From positions 140,622 through 183,598 of the forward strand of contig NZ_JAQYWD010000004.1 of the NCBI RefSeq assembly GCF_030145145.1: a stretch of 42,977 bases of DNA, in the 5' to 3' direction. The position numbers and the translations under genes were made by a program. This DNA is from Desulfobacula sp. Lineage in GTDB: Bacteria; Desulfobacterota; Desulfobacteria; Desulfobacterales; Desulfobacteraceae. The notes beneath the pieces are model-generated. The model was not told the origin of the DNA, did not search any database, and was given only the letters and a program-made list of their open reading frames with translations. Position 1 is the first letter of the stretch. Every line of letters starts with the position of its first letter. Of this stretch, positions 1-9,358 are shown in pieces.

Positions 1-22
1 CCGAAAGGATTCTGAGATAAAA

Positions 23-337
23 ATGAATGAAATTTTTAACGAATTCGCGGATCCAGACAAAACACCAGGGTTCCATAGGACAAAAATTCCAGTTGAATTG
101 ATGCAACATGAGGGAGAATTGTTATTATCAAGGTCTCAAGCCAAAAGGCTGATAACAAGATTTGATAAATTTTTAGAGGTTGTTCTCGATTTTAAAGGGG
201 TTACGCAGATAGGCCAAGCGTTTGCTGATCAGGTTTTCAGGGTTTTTAAGAACGCACACCCCAATATCCATTTGATACCTGTTAATATGAATGAAAACGT
301 TAGAAGAATGGTTGAACGTATTCAAAAAGGAACCTGA
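23..337 (+). CDS. STAS-like DUF4325 domain protein
   Basis: A 104-residue protein that is almost entirely one small alpha/beta domain. The stretch from about residue 30 to 100 (EGELLLSRSQAKRL, then FDKFLEVVLDFKGV, then IGQAFADQVFRVF) reads like the STAS-like DUF4325 family. Members of that family are often encoded beside a GHKL-type ATPase and are thought to act in regulatory switches; that partner would lie upstream of position 1 and is not visible. An A/G-rich stretch (GAAAGGA) about 14 bases before the ATG could be the ribosome binding site. The gene converges on the phage late operon and shares a terminator with it. Whether it belongs to the phage, a neighbouring cargo gene or the host cannot be decided here. 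Function unknown; the family call is fairly secure. Confidence 0.75.
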   Translation: MNEIFNEFADPDKTPGFHRTKIPVELMQHEGELLLSRSQAKRLITRFDKFLEVVLDFKGVTQIGQAFADQVFRVFKNAHPNIHLIPVNMNENVRRMVERIQKGT

Positions 338-349
338 TTTATTTCATCT

Positions 350-377
350 ACCCCCGCAAGGAATAACCTGCGGGGGT
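350..377. terminator. bidirectional hairpin terminator between converging genes
   Basis: A perfect 9-bp inverted repeat, ACCCCCGCA (350-358) and TGCGGGGGT (369-377), with a 10-base loop. It lies 12 bases after the stop codon of the plus-strand DUF4325 gene. On the plus strand it is followed by a run ending in TTTTT. On the minus strand it overlaps the last base of the holin stop and leads into AGATGAAAT, so it fits the plus strand better as an intrinsic terminator but sits where both converging units must end. Confidence 0.75.
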
Positions 378-814
378 TACTTTTTAATCATATCGGTGTT
401 CACACCTTTAACCTTATCAAAGCTTCGCATACCGCCAATACCAAGCATCCCGGTAACAACCATGAGCAATGCCCCAGTATCGAGCATAGGTGGAGGATTA
501 AGGGTGATGGGTATCCATTTTTTTGCCTGGCCAAAACTCCAGAACCATAACAGCAAAGGATAAAGAATGAATTGATAGGCAAGAGAAACGGCACCGATCC
601 ACCCAACCGCAGGCCGCCACCCGGCAACAAAAATTGATTTGTGTCCAGCTTCAGCTTTATTGACTTCCATCTGACCCTTAACAAGATCATTTGCCATGGC
701 CTTTTCCTGCAGGGCAAGTTCTCCACGTTCTTCATCAGATGTAAAAAGATCATCCAAGAGGTTCCCGCCGGTCTTTATAACATTGCCCAAATCGATATTT
801 AATAATCCCGCCAT
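377..814 (-). CDS. holin, 3-TM family
   Basis: A 145-residue membrane protein that would permeabilise the inner membrane at the end of the lytic cycle so that the endolysin reaches peptidoglycan. After a charged helical N-terminus, the segment around SIFVAGWRPAVGWIGAVSL and the hydrophobic runs that follow (FILYPLLLWFWSF, then ALLMVVTGMLGIGG) match the 'GTA holin 3TM' pattern, including the typical AGWRPAVGW motif. I place the start at 814 rather than 853 because the ATG there overlaps the endolysin stop as TAATG and has AGGAGG about 9 bases upstream. It is the last gene of the late operon. Function is from family knowledge. Confidence 0.85.
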   Translation of the reverse strand: MAGLLNIDLGNVIKTGGNLLDDLFTSDEERGELALQEKAMANDLVKGQMEVNKAEAGHKSIFVAGWRPAVGWIGAVSLAYQFILYPLLLWFWSFGQAKKWIPITLNPPPMLDTGALLMVVTGMLGIGGMRSFDKVKGVNTDMIKK

Positions 815-1365
815 TATATAAACCCCTCCTGAACCCTGTTGATCCACCCACATAAAAACTTTTGATCGCTTTCAACCTGGTCATATTTTCGCCGGACATC
901 ATTCATGCAAATGTTTTTGTATCGAAAAATCTTTAACAGACTGAAGGTAGTGGTAAAAATGCGGACGTCTTTTTCATCCTGGATGGCGCCATCCAATTTC
1001 CGGAATGTTTTATCCCCGAATATCCCATCCGGTGTTGCGCCGATGATCCGCTGGCAGATCCGGATAGAAGTTTTCAAGCCGGCATTAACCGCAAAGGCGT
1101 ATATGTGGTAGGCCACGGCCTGGGCCCCGATGTCATCCCCCAGTATCCGGTCCCAAAATTCTTTTCTATAAAAGGTCCGGACCATGCCGGTCAGTTCTGC
1201 ATCAAACTCTCCGGCATCAATTTTGTCCCACCCTTCCCACTTAGGCCAGATCTTCCGGGCGATCCCGGCATACGTCATGCCGCCCCGATCTCCCTTGACT
1301 TCGGTCAACCGGTACCCGCCTTCTATCAATATTACTTTCTCATAGCATGCTTCAAAATTTGCCAT
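814..1365 (-). CDS. endolysin, glycoside hydrolase family 108 type
   Basis: A 183-residue lysozyme-like enzyme expected to cut the glycan strands of host peptidoglycan. The N-terminus carries the family motif VILIEGGY with the presumed catalytic Glu15, followed by GGMTYAGIARKIWP. The second half (around residues 95-130, ICQRIIGATPDGIFGDKTF) looks like the peptidoglycan-binding module that usually accompanies GH108 enzymes. No signal peptide is visible, so export should depend on the holin whose gene overlaps its stop codon. GGAGGT precedes the ATG. The residues after about 135 resemble nothing I know, which is normal for this family. Confidence 0.88.
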   Translation of the reverse strand: MANFEACYEKVILIEGGYRLTEVKGDRGGMTYAGIARKIWPKWEGWDKIDAGEFDAELTGMVRTFYRKEFWDRILGDDIGAQAVAYHIYAFAVNAGLKTSIRICQRIIGATPDGIFGDKTFRKLDGAIQDEKDVRIFTTTFSLLKIFRYKNICMNDVRRKYDQVESDQKFLCGWINRVQEGFI

Positions 1366-1366
1366 T

Positions 1367-1669
1367 CTAAAACAGACCTCCTATTTTCCCGCCGACTATT
1401 GCGACCAAAAACATAATGACCGCCCACTGTCGATTGATTGTTTTTTCAATCGTGTCTCTTGGGCATCCGTTCTGGAATTCTTTAATTTTCACAACCACGC
1501 CGTCTTTTGGATTGAACGCCAAATCATAATTTTTAAACAGAATGCTGACCTGCTTTTGAATCGTTATGATTTTTTCATCCTGTACGGCCATCAAAGCCAT
1601 AGCAGTTTCTATGTTTGATAGCCTGACAGACTGATCATCAAGTTTTTGTAATATCAATTCCGTTGTCAT
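1367..1669 (-). CDS. XhlA-like tail-anchored lysis accessory protein
   Basis: A 100-residue protein with a heptad-patterned helix over roughly residues 5-45 and one hydrophobic segment at the very C-terminus (AVIMFLVAIVGGKIGGLF). This coiled-coil-plus-tail-anchor layout and the position directly before an endolysin and holin resemble XhlA-type haemolysin/lysis accessory proteins. The role would be to help or time membrane disruption, but that is inferred. It has a good ribosome binding site (GGAGCCAGG before ATG). A spanin is the main alternative, but no second outer-membrane component is seen next to it. Confidence 0.6.
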   Translation of the reverse strand: MTTELILQKLDDQSVRLSNIETAMALMAVQDEKIITIQKQVSILFKNYDLAFNPKDGVVVKIKEFQNGCPRDTIEKTINRQWAVIMFLVAIVGGKIGGLF

Positions 1670-1773
1670 CCTGGCTCCATTTTGCAGTCGATTCCAAAAT
1701 TGCTTTGATAGTTAACCTTTCCACAATTATATGGGAGATGCCAATCATTGTTCCCCATATAAAACTATATAGG

Positions 1774-4700
1774 TTATTGTGCCCGGATCGCTTCAAAAAG
1801 CTTCTGGGTTATCTCTTTTTTGCGATTGTTTAATTTATCAATCCTTGATTGTTTTTCGAGAGGCGGTAGCTTTAATCTCAGCACCCGTTTCAGTTCCGCG
1901 TTTGTTTCAGACAGGATAGACCGGATTTTATTCACAGGAGCTTTTAAGTCAATAAGAGCCCTCTTTTCTTGCAGGTAACCCTCCGCTTTGTCGATCTGTC
2001 CAGTCTTGAGGTAATGGTTGAATGTCCGGTTTGCACTGTCGATATCTTGGTAAAGCTCATAAAACCGGGTAATATATTTTGTTGACCTAGGGTTTGCTGA
2101 ATCTTTAATCCTCAGATTAAAAGGGTTGGGTGACCCAGCTGGCCTTGACGGGTATTCCATAGCGTACCGGGTAATAGCATCAGTAACGGACAGGCCCATC
2201 ATGCCAATAGTTGAGAGATATCCGTTCACGTAATGCTGCAGTTTAATTGGAGACACATTCAATGCCCCACCCACCATCCGCATGGTATCAGATGTCCAGG
2301 GGTGATACTGCTCTGATGGTTTTAACTTGGCCATGTAGTCTGGGACCACTGGCCTATCACGGAAAGTATTCATGTTAAATCGTTCTTCTATGACCGGCTT
2401 CACCAGCTGGGGCATATCAACATTGAACACCCCGGTTGATGTGAACTTAAACCAATCCCATACAAACTTGCCCTCTTCTGTGCCATTCTGAACATTGGCT
2501 ATACTTTCGGGAAGAGAACAAAACAAAGCTCCGATTTCAAACGGTTTGGGTATCCGGTAATGATCCTTCCCTAACCAGAAATGGAAGTATGTCCATTTAT
2601 CCCAATCCTCCAGCTCTTTGTATCGGTCATCATCCTTATACAGTGACCACAACGCCAAGGCTGCGGTTGTCAGCATGGCAGATTTTAACAAGAACGCTTT
2701 GGGGTTTTCCCTGGAAGCCCGGCCCAATTTATAAAGGGCCTGGAACCGAGCATTCAGGAAGGGGACTATCCTGGTAACGATCTGTACTGTCTGGGAAGAT
2801 CCCCGCATGGTGAAGTCCATAAGGTCTCTGCCCTCAAACCCGGCATCAAAAGTTGTGGCCCCTTTTTTCTTCAAGTTGGTATATAGCCCAAGCCTGGCCG
2901 CATTTTCAGAAGCGGAACCAATCTTTTCCCACACGCCAAACAACTTCTTCGGGGTATCCAGGACACGGCCGGTGGCCCCGCGCCCTTCATTTTTAACAAT
3001 GCGCTTGATGAACTTGGAACCTACTTTCGGATCATCAGAGTGGACATAGGAAGATCCAAACCCGAACCCTGACGACATATATTCAATGTAGTCCTGGTCC
3101 TCTCGCATGGCCTTTACAAAACCCTTTGCCGTATCAATGGCCGGTATAAAAGATTTTGAAACGACGGCTGTATGGACCGTATCTCGGATCATATTCCTGA
3201 TTCGAAAAGCAGGCCCGAAGGTGGCGCCATAAGAAAGCAATCGTTTTGCACCACCCATCATTCGCATAAAGACGTTATTAAACGCCTTGGTATCGATTTC
3301 TGACAGGCTTTCAAATAGGTCTTGATCCTCTGTTTTAAAATAGACGGGTTCCCCATTTTTCTGGAAAGAAAGCAGGCCGTAATCCTTCATGCTGCCAAAC
3401 ATGACCTTGTATATTTTCCGGGGTTGAACTTTATAATCACCTTTCCCGCGATCGGTCAGGTCATAGGCCCAGGCTTCGGCCTCTTCTTTTGTGTCTAAGA
3501 TATTCGCGGCCCTGGTCGCACCTTCTTTAATCACCGCATACCGGGTGATGGTTTCGGATCCCAGGACTTTCACGAGTTCTTTTTTGGGGACCTCTTCGAT
3601 AATCCCTATTTGCTGGCCAACCTCAAAGGCCGCTGCTCGGGCTTTATTCCTTGCGGCCGCATCCACCAGGTGCATCCAGTTTGTTAAAACATTTTCAAGG
3701 GGATCCCCTATCTTGGCTTCTCCACCTTTCAGTTTCCTGATCTGTGCCGAAATATGCTGTTTACTGCGATGGGGCCCGGACAGGAATTCATTCTTTGTGG
3801 TTTCATCTTCAAATATCCGGTAGAAGGGAATATAAAAATTTGACTCCCACATCGCCCTGGCTTCCGGATCAATCAAACCCGATTGCTCGGCAATGTCCAG
3901 GACGTTCTTATTGATGGACTGGAATCTTAAATTTAATGCCGCCCAGGTCTGGCCGTTCTTTGAATGGGTACCCACCTTGGCAAAGATCGCGTCCCTTGCC
4001 GATTTATCCAGCCAGTTTTCCCGGCCCTCGGCTTCCAGCTGTTCTGCTCTTTTGGCAGACACCCAATAAAGCAGGTTCTGCCAATCCGGGCCAATGGATT
4101 TAAGGAAGGGCAGCACCCCCCTATCCTTTGTCTTGACCGTCAATGCATCACCATCCCAGGATAAAGGCCCGTGTTCCAAGAACATGGCAAAGGTTGCGGA
4201 CTTAACCCCGGTCAGCATCCGGTGCATTTTGTAAGCCCGGTCCCCCAAGCGTGTTTTTATAAAATGGAGGTTGTCCAGAGTCTTTGTGATAAACCGGTCG
4301 GTTGCCAGGCTGCGTTCATCCTTTGATTTGGCTTTATTGATCAGGTCCCCTGCAGACTCTTTTATGGTGGGATCTGAATTGAATTTTTGTTTTATGATGT
4401 CATCTGAGGTTTGAAGTTTAGCTGCACCCCTTGAGGTCCCGGACAGTTTTCGGGAAAAAATTTTCCCGCTTTCAACTTCGCGGGCAAGCTTGCGGGCGGA
4501 GTGCCGGCCGATATAAATCAACCCATCAATGAAATCCGCTATTCTTTGAAGAATTCTACCAATGGCAGTATCCCGGTATGATTCTCTATCCTGCAGGAGC
4601 TGGGCAAAGGCATTGGCTTCATTTTCTTCTTTGTCTTTGGATATTTTAAAGGTCAGTTCACCCTTCTTTCTCAAACGATTCATTTCACCGATTAAAATAA

Positions 4701-7700
4701 GTCCATCCCCAGGGGAAACCATGCCCGTATCTTTCAGGAAATGATAAAGCTCGTGGTCCCGGGTGAAGTTGGATGCAAGGTCTTTGTTCAGGGTGATGGT
4801 ATTGTTGACATACTTGCCCAGGATCACTCCCTTACTCGTCATCCTACCGGACTCAATAGCAAACTGTGTATCACCCTTGCCCATGTCGTTGGTGGATATT
4901 ATACGCAATCCTTGACCGTTTTTCAGGCGGATAGACACCTGGCCATCATTGGATATAAAAACCTCCTGGCCTTTGAAACGGGACTGGATGTCTTTTAGGT
5001 CTAATCCCTTGCCTGGTAGGGTGTCGGTGTCTTGGTCAATGGAATAAAGGGCGATCCCTTTGTCTGCCTTTTTGCCACCCATCTTCGGAATGGTTAACTC
5101 TTTCCCTGCACCACAATTACAGGCACATTTTTTCTTATGTTTTTTGCTGAAGCATTTCCCATCATTCTGACAGCAAACTTTTTCTGCTAAACCCTCAGTC
5201 TCTTCAACGTGTTTTTTGAGAGCTTTGCCACCAGTGACCTTGTGACCCATATCAACATAACCGGCAGGTATTGCACCATCACCGTCATGGTGATAGGGGG
5301 TGATGACTTCGACAAAATTCTTAACCCCGCTATGTTCAAGGGTGCTGAAATAATCCACTGCCTCAGGATTTACAGCAACAGTCCGAATATGGACATTGGG
5401 GTATTTCTTGGTTAATTCAGCAGCAGTATCCCAATCAACCCCAAAAAGGCCTTTAGGGTTATCATCTATCGATACGTTTATTGTAATTCCGGTATCCCCG
5501 AAATCCTCGACAAAGTCAGGGTTCTTAGTAATAGCTTTTATAGACAACCCTCTTTGTTCTGCGTGTCTTAAAAGCTTGTCTATTTCCGCTCTATGGGATG
5601 CTCTGACATAATCTGAGAAGGAAAAAAGCCTCAACCCACCAGATTCGTTCATCTCCTTTATTGTGGATTTGGACATGAAAAGGATTTTGTTTTTATAGGG
5701 AACGGATTTAAAAACGTGTTTTGCCTGGGCAAGATAATTTAGAGTGCTTCTTGCGGTTATTTTTTGGTGTAGGGATATCGCTTTCCTTCTGGCTTTTTCG
5801 ACATAACAATAAGAACATGGGACATCAATTCCCTGTGCCAAAGCCTCATCATAAAGACCAGCTAAAACATCGACATTCCCCAAGTCTTCAATTTTCATAC
5901 CGGGGGTCTTCTTGACAATATCTGTGATGAAGTTTACAAAATTCTCTTGCTTCGGGCAGATAGTGGAGGGGTCATAACTCCATCCAGTTTTCGCGTTTGT
6001 CGAGAATCCCTGACCCTGAATCCTTTCTTTTGTCGGGTCAGTCCCAAGGATGTATTTTAAAACAATTTCTTCGTCTGAGTAAAAATAGTTTTCTTTCTTG
6101 GTGATATCTCTCCCTGTGGTGACAATATCATTGAAAAGGCCTTCCATCGATTTAGATATCTTACCAAGGCCTTTGAACCTATTCGCAATACTTTTAATGG
6201 CACCTAAAACCTTCCTGAAAACTGTCTGCAACTCTGAAGGGGCTTGATATTTTTTCACCCACCATTTTTCAAACTGCGTGGCGAACCATTCATTTTTATA
6301 CATCGACCGGGGTCGCTTCAAATCTTTCTTGAAAAATTTACTTACCAGTTCTTTGTCTTTTTGAGACAAAAGCCTGTCATATGCGAATTCCCCAAACTCA
6401 TGGGCGAAGTCAACAACATCAGATCCTTTAAACAGAACAGCAATGTGTTTGGCATCAGTTCCTTCGCCATTTCTTTTTGCTGTCAGAACACTGGCAACAC
6501 GTTGTTTGGATCGCTCCTTCTTAGGGATCCCAACTTTGTCCATCTGGAGATCGGTTGGGGAAAACTCCTGATCAGATATTTCTACGCTGAAATATTCTTT
6601 ATAAGCATCAGGGAAACTTTCTATAATGCCATCAATAACCTGCCCTTCTTCTATAGTAATCAGGCCTTTCAAGACCGCCTCTGAAACCGGGACTGATTTT
6701 ATCTTGGTTTTATCGAAAGTCTCTGCTTGATTTTTTGACTCAGTAGATCTAATCTTAGTAGCAGGTTGGGGACTTGGAGAACTGGCCTCCCTTGAAACCT
6801 CATCCTGCTTGCCCTCGCTTGCCAAGTTAAGGGGGGCATTTTCTTTTTCCCGCCCAACCCAACCACCATCAAGTTTAACTGCACTATGAGTGTCTTTTTT
6901 ACCATCACGGAAAATAGCAAGGGTTGCGTTACTTTTGTTTTTAAACGGGGTTCCTTTTTTGGTGAGGATGTCTGAGGGCTCCTTACTTTTAAGGAGGCTC
7001 GCTTCATCTGGAGATATCCGTGATTCTATGTTACCAATGGCTTTTGTTTTCGCCTCCGGTATATCTACCTGGGGTTCTGTCTTCCCGGAATCTGTTTCGG
7101 GAACATCCTTGGATTGACCTTTTGACGGGGGTATCTCATTATCCGGACTTACAGCCAATGGCTTCTTTGTGCGCTTCCCATCTTTCAGCCATGCCTTAAA
7201 ATCATCTATGCCCATTTCGGTGATTTCGCCAAACCCCTTCCAACCTTTTTCATAATTTGACAGGTAAAGGGTTTTGGCTTCTTTCTGGGACTCTGCACCC
7301 ATGACAACCTTGTGTTCATCAAATTTTCCAGTACCCGGATCGACCTGGTCAACCACAAACACCTTTGGACTTGTCTCGGTACCGGACTTAATAACCACAT
7401 CAACCTGATCCCCGTCTTTTCCAAGTGTCCGTTTGAAATATCCATAATGACCATGCATTGTGGATTCCCATTTCTTACCGGATACATCCTTGCCTTTTCG
7501 GGTGGATCCGTCCGGATTTTCAATGGAGATATCAAGGCCATCGATCTTAATATGGTCTTTCTTGTAGTTGCCGGCCTCTTTCTGGGCATCGGATGGGTCG
7601 GTGTTGACTTTATCCGGTTCAACCTCATGCTCAAACACGGGGGCCTTTTCTCTCCCGCGCAAAGCTGTTTCAATTTTAATGGGTGATTCAGGTACCGGTT

Positions 7701-9342
7701 CCGGTCCTAATGGTTCCAGCCTGCCTCCAAGCCTTTCAGTGAGAGCAGCAAAAGGATGATATTTCACTTCACTATCTGGAGTTGCAACAACCGGAACGGG
7801 AATAAAAGGAGACCTCGCACCCTGGACAATGGGAACTTCTCCGGGCAAATGGGTTTCCGATCTGTTCTCAAAACCCTGCAGTGCAGATTGTGCGGACTGG
7901 GCTGCCGGGGGAAGGTAGTTACTCGGTTGCCCCATGGCCTGCTGTCTTCTTTCAAGTGCCGCAACTGATGCCTCCTGGCTTTTTAACCGTCTGAACTCAT
8001 CAATATTCTTATCCAGGAGATTCTTGGCACCCTTCATGGTATAGTCAGGGACAGACTCCATGTTTGCCATCTTCTGTTGGTTCTCATTATATAAGCCCTG
8101 AATCGCTATATCTGTGGGGTCTGGACCTTGCGCGGCCCTTGCTTGAGCTTCTCTTTGAGCCTGAATCTGTTGTTCCCATTGGTTCCATTCGGATTCGTTA
8201 TCGTGTTCGGGATACAATGATTCACTTTTCTGCCCTTCCGCAGTATCCCCGATATCTTCACCTGAAAAACCTTTGTTCGGGTCAAGAAGGTCCTGCCTAT
8301 CATCTTTTGACGGGCCAGGCATAACAGATTGTGCAACGGCTCCACCAAGGCCACCGACAGCACCGGCACCCATGGATTCGATTATCTGTTCCATGTTTTC
8401 ACCGGTCAGAAATCGTTCATCCGTATTGGCCACGGTGTTTAAAATGCTGAAAGCCTCCTGCCCGCCTTCCTGCAAAGCTTCTGCCGGTACGTTGGTGATC
8501 AGCTCTTTGGCAATCCGTTTTACAAGATCGCCTTTCCCGGTAGCCACCCCATCGATTAAAGAATCAATCAGCCGGCTGTTACCACCAGCATATTCAAGGG
8601 AAGTGGCAAGCGCTCCAAAAAACAAAGCAGTCCCTGGGGCATCGATCCCTTTTTCTTCCAACAGGCCTGCATAATTTCCACCGGATTCCATGGGAAGGAC
8701 CGCCGCACCCATGCCAACCTTGCCGCCAAGTTTTTTTAATGCCTGCTTGGTAACTTCTTTTTTTATCCCGGCCTCTGCAGCTTCCCGGGTACCGGCTTTG
8801 ATGATTCCTTTTTTGATCTTGGATTCAACCGCTTCTTTCGTCAATTTTTCGATGGATTTTTTAAGAATCGTCCTGCCAGCAAACCCGCCTACAGCGGTTC
8901 CAGGCCCAGGAGATAAAGCAGTACCAATAAGGGCACCCGTCGCAGCCTCTACCATAGAGGGGATCAGTTCTCCAAATGTGCCTTGCATCCAATCAATGGT
9001 TCCGCCTATCCCGGCTTTACCCGTATAGACATCTTTAAATGTTTGGCTTTTCGGGTTCTGTCCGGCCTCTTCCATATTCCGGGCATACCCTTCCATCCCC
9101 CATTGTTTTAAAGAGCCCATACCAAGGGCTGATCCGGCAAGTGCCGCGGCACCGTATCCCATGGCCTGGGTTTGATCGATACCCCTTTTAATGCCTGGTA
9201 TAAAATCCCCTGTCTGTTGTTCGGGTTCTTCGGCGAACGGATCATAATCAACTGGTATTAACTTAATACTGGGGTTATCAATGGATATGATTGCATCCTC
9301 TGCGAACGGATCATAACTGACAGGTACGAGATTGATTTTCAT
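1774..9342 (-). CDS. giant polyvalent virion/ejection protein, 2522 residues
   Basis: A multidomain protein of the kind phages inject with their DNA. From the start I chose (ATG at 9342, after an AAGGA; an upstream start would overlap the previous gene by 107 bases) I read: a duplicated YDPFAE motif (about residues 5-38); Gly/Ala-rich membrane-active helices (50-260); a Gln/Pro-rich linker; an inorganic-pyrophosphatase-like polyvalent module (600-720); a short GTPFKNKSNA module (784-838); a degenerate zinc-peptidase-like module, HEFGE at 981-985; a Cys-containing barrel-like module with C1129, C1176, C1179 and a Cys-rich tail at 1388-1410; a second peptidase-like module, HELYH at 1530-1534; a helical region; and an LPD38-like C-terminal region (2036-2400) ending in a coiled coil. 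It follows three ejection-type genes and precedes lysis. Domain names are from memory of the polyvalent protein families; the middle barrel is the least certain. Confidence 0.85.
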   Translation of the reverse strand: MKINLVPVSYDPFAEDAIISIDNPSIKLIPVDYDPFAEEPEQQTGDFIPGIKRGIDQTQAMGYGAAALAGSALGMGSLKQWGMEGYARNMEEAGQNPKSQTFKDVYTGKAGIGGTIDWMQGTFGELIPSMVEAATGALIGTALSPGPGTAVGGFAGRTILKKSIEKLTKEAVESKIKKGIIKAGTREAAEAGIKKEVTKQALKKLGGKVGMGAAVLPMESGGNYAGLLEEKGIDAPGTALFFGALATSLEYAGGNSRLIDSLIDGVATGKGDLVKRIAKELITNVPAEALQEGGQEAFSILNTVANTDERFLTGENMEQIIESMGAGAVGGLGGAVAQSVMPGPSKDDRQDLLDPNKGFSGEDIGDTAEGQKSESLYPEHDNESEWNQWEQQIQAQREAQARAAQGPDPTDIAIQGLYNENQQKMANMESVPDYTMKGAKNLLDKNIDEFRRLKSQEASVAALERRQQAMGQPSNYLPPAAQSAQSALQGFENRSETHLPGEVPIVQGARSPFIPVPVVATPDSEVKYHPFAALTERLGGRLEPLGPEPVPESPIKIETALRGREKAPVFEHEVEPDKVNTDPSDAQKEAGNYKKDHIKIDGLDISIENPDGSTRKGKDVSGKKWESTMHGHYGYFKRTLGKDGDQVDVVIKSGTETSPKVFVVDQVDPGTGKFDEHKVVMGAESQKEAKTLYLSNYEKGWKGFGEITEMGIDDFKAWLKDGKRTKKPLAVSPDNEIPPSKGQSKDVPETDSGKTEPQVDIPEAKTKAIGNIESRISPDEASLLKSKEPSDILTKKGTPFKNKSNATLAIFRDGKKDTHSAVKLDGGWVGREKENAPLNLASEGKQDEVSREASSPSPQPATKIRSTESKNQAETFDKTKIKSVPVSEAVLKGLITIEEGQVIDGIIESFPDAYKEYFSVEISDQEFSPTDLQMDKVGIPKKERSKQRVASVLTAKRNGEGTDAKHIAVLFKGSDVVDFAHEFGEFAYDRLLSQKDKELVSKFFKKDLKRPRSMYKNEWFATQFEKWWVKKYQAPSELQTVFRKVLGAIKSIANRFKGLGKISKSMEGLFNDIVTTGRDITKKENYFYSDEEIVLKYILGTDPTKERIQGQGFSTNAKTGWSYDPSTICPKQENFVNFITDIVKKTPGMKIEDLGNVDVLAGLYDEALAQGIDVPCSYCYVEKARRKAISLHQKITARSTLNYLAQAKHVFKSVPYKNKILFMSKSTIKEMNESGGLRLFSFSDYVRASHRAEIDKLLRHAEQRGLSIKAITKNPDFVEDFGDTGITINVSIDDNPKGLFGVDWDTAAELTKKYPNVHIRTVAVNPEAVDYFSTLEHSGVKNFVEVITPYHHDGDGAIPAGYVDMGHKVTGGKALKKHVEETEGLAEKVCCQNDGKCFSKKHKKKCACNCGAGKELTIPKMGGKKADKGIALYSIDQDTDTLPGKGLDLKDIQSRFKGQEVFISNDGQVSIRLKNGQGLRIISTNDMGKGDTQFAIESGRMTSKGVILGKYVNNTITLNKDLASNFTRDHELYHFLKDTGMVSPGDGLILIGEMNRLRKKGELTFKISKDKEENEANAFAQLLQDRESYRDTAIGRILQRIADFIDGLIYIGRHSARKLAREVESGKIFSRKLSGTSRGAAKLQTSDDIIKQKFNSDPTIKESAGDLINKAKSKDERSLATDRFITKTLDNLHFIKTRLGDRAYKMHRMLTGVKSATFAMFLEHGPLSWDGDALTVKTKDRGVLPFLKSIGPDWQNLLYWVSAKRAEQLEAEGRENWLDKSARDAIFAKVGTHSKNGQTWAALNLRFQSINKNVLDIAEQSGLIDPEARAMWESNFYIPFYRIFEDETTKNEFLSGPHRSKQHISAQIRKLKGGEAKIGDPLENVLTNWMHLVDAAARNKARAAAFEVGQQIGIIEEVPKKELVKVLGSETITRYAVIKEGATRAANILDTKEEAEAWAYDLTDRGKGDYKVQPRKIYKVMFGSMKDYGLLSFQKNGEPVYFKTEDQDLFESLSEIDTKAFNNVFMRMMGGAKRLLSYGATFGPAFRIRNMIRDTVHTAVVSKSFIPAIDTAKGFVKAMREDQDYIEYMSSGFGFGSSYVHSDDPKVGSKFIKRIVKNEGRGATGRVLDTPKKLFGVWEKIGSASENAARLGLYTNLKKKGATTFDAGFEGRDLMDFTMRGSSQTVQIVTRIVPFLNARFQALYKLGRASRENPKAFLLKSAMLTTAALALWSLYKDDDRYKELEDWDKWTYFHFWLGKDHYRIPKPFEIGALFCSLPESIANVQNGTEEGKFVWDWFKFTSTGVFNVDMPQLVKPVIEERFNMNTFRDRPVVPDYMAKLKPSEQYHPWTSDTMRMVGGALNVSPIKLQHYVNGYLSTIGMMGLSVTDAITRYAMEYPSRPAGSPNPFNLRIKDSANPRSTKYITRFYELYQDIDSANRTFNHYLKTGQIDKAEGYLQEKRALIDLKAPVNKIRSILSETNAELKRVLRLKLPPLEKQSRIDKLNNRKKEITQKLFEAIRAQ

Positions 9343-9358
9343 ATTTTTTTTATAATCC

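Noticed and set aside
1728..1761. 8-bp inverted repeat TATATGGG/CCCATATA
   Set aside because: Loop of 18 bases and low GC; too weak to call a terminator.
1676..1774. Short frames in the gap between the giant protein and the XhlA-like gene (30 and 36 codons, one ending in ATGA with the next start)
   Set aside because: No convincing ribosome binding site for the first, and the two overlap each other in different frames; the sequence does not look like a conserved protein.
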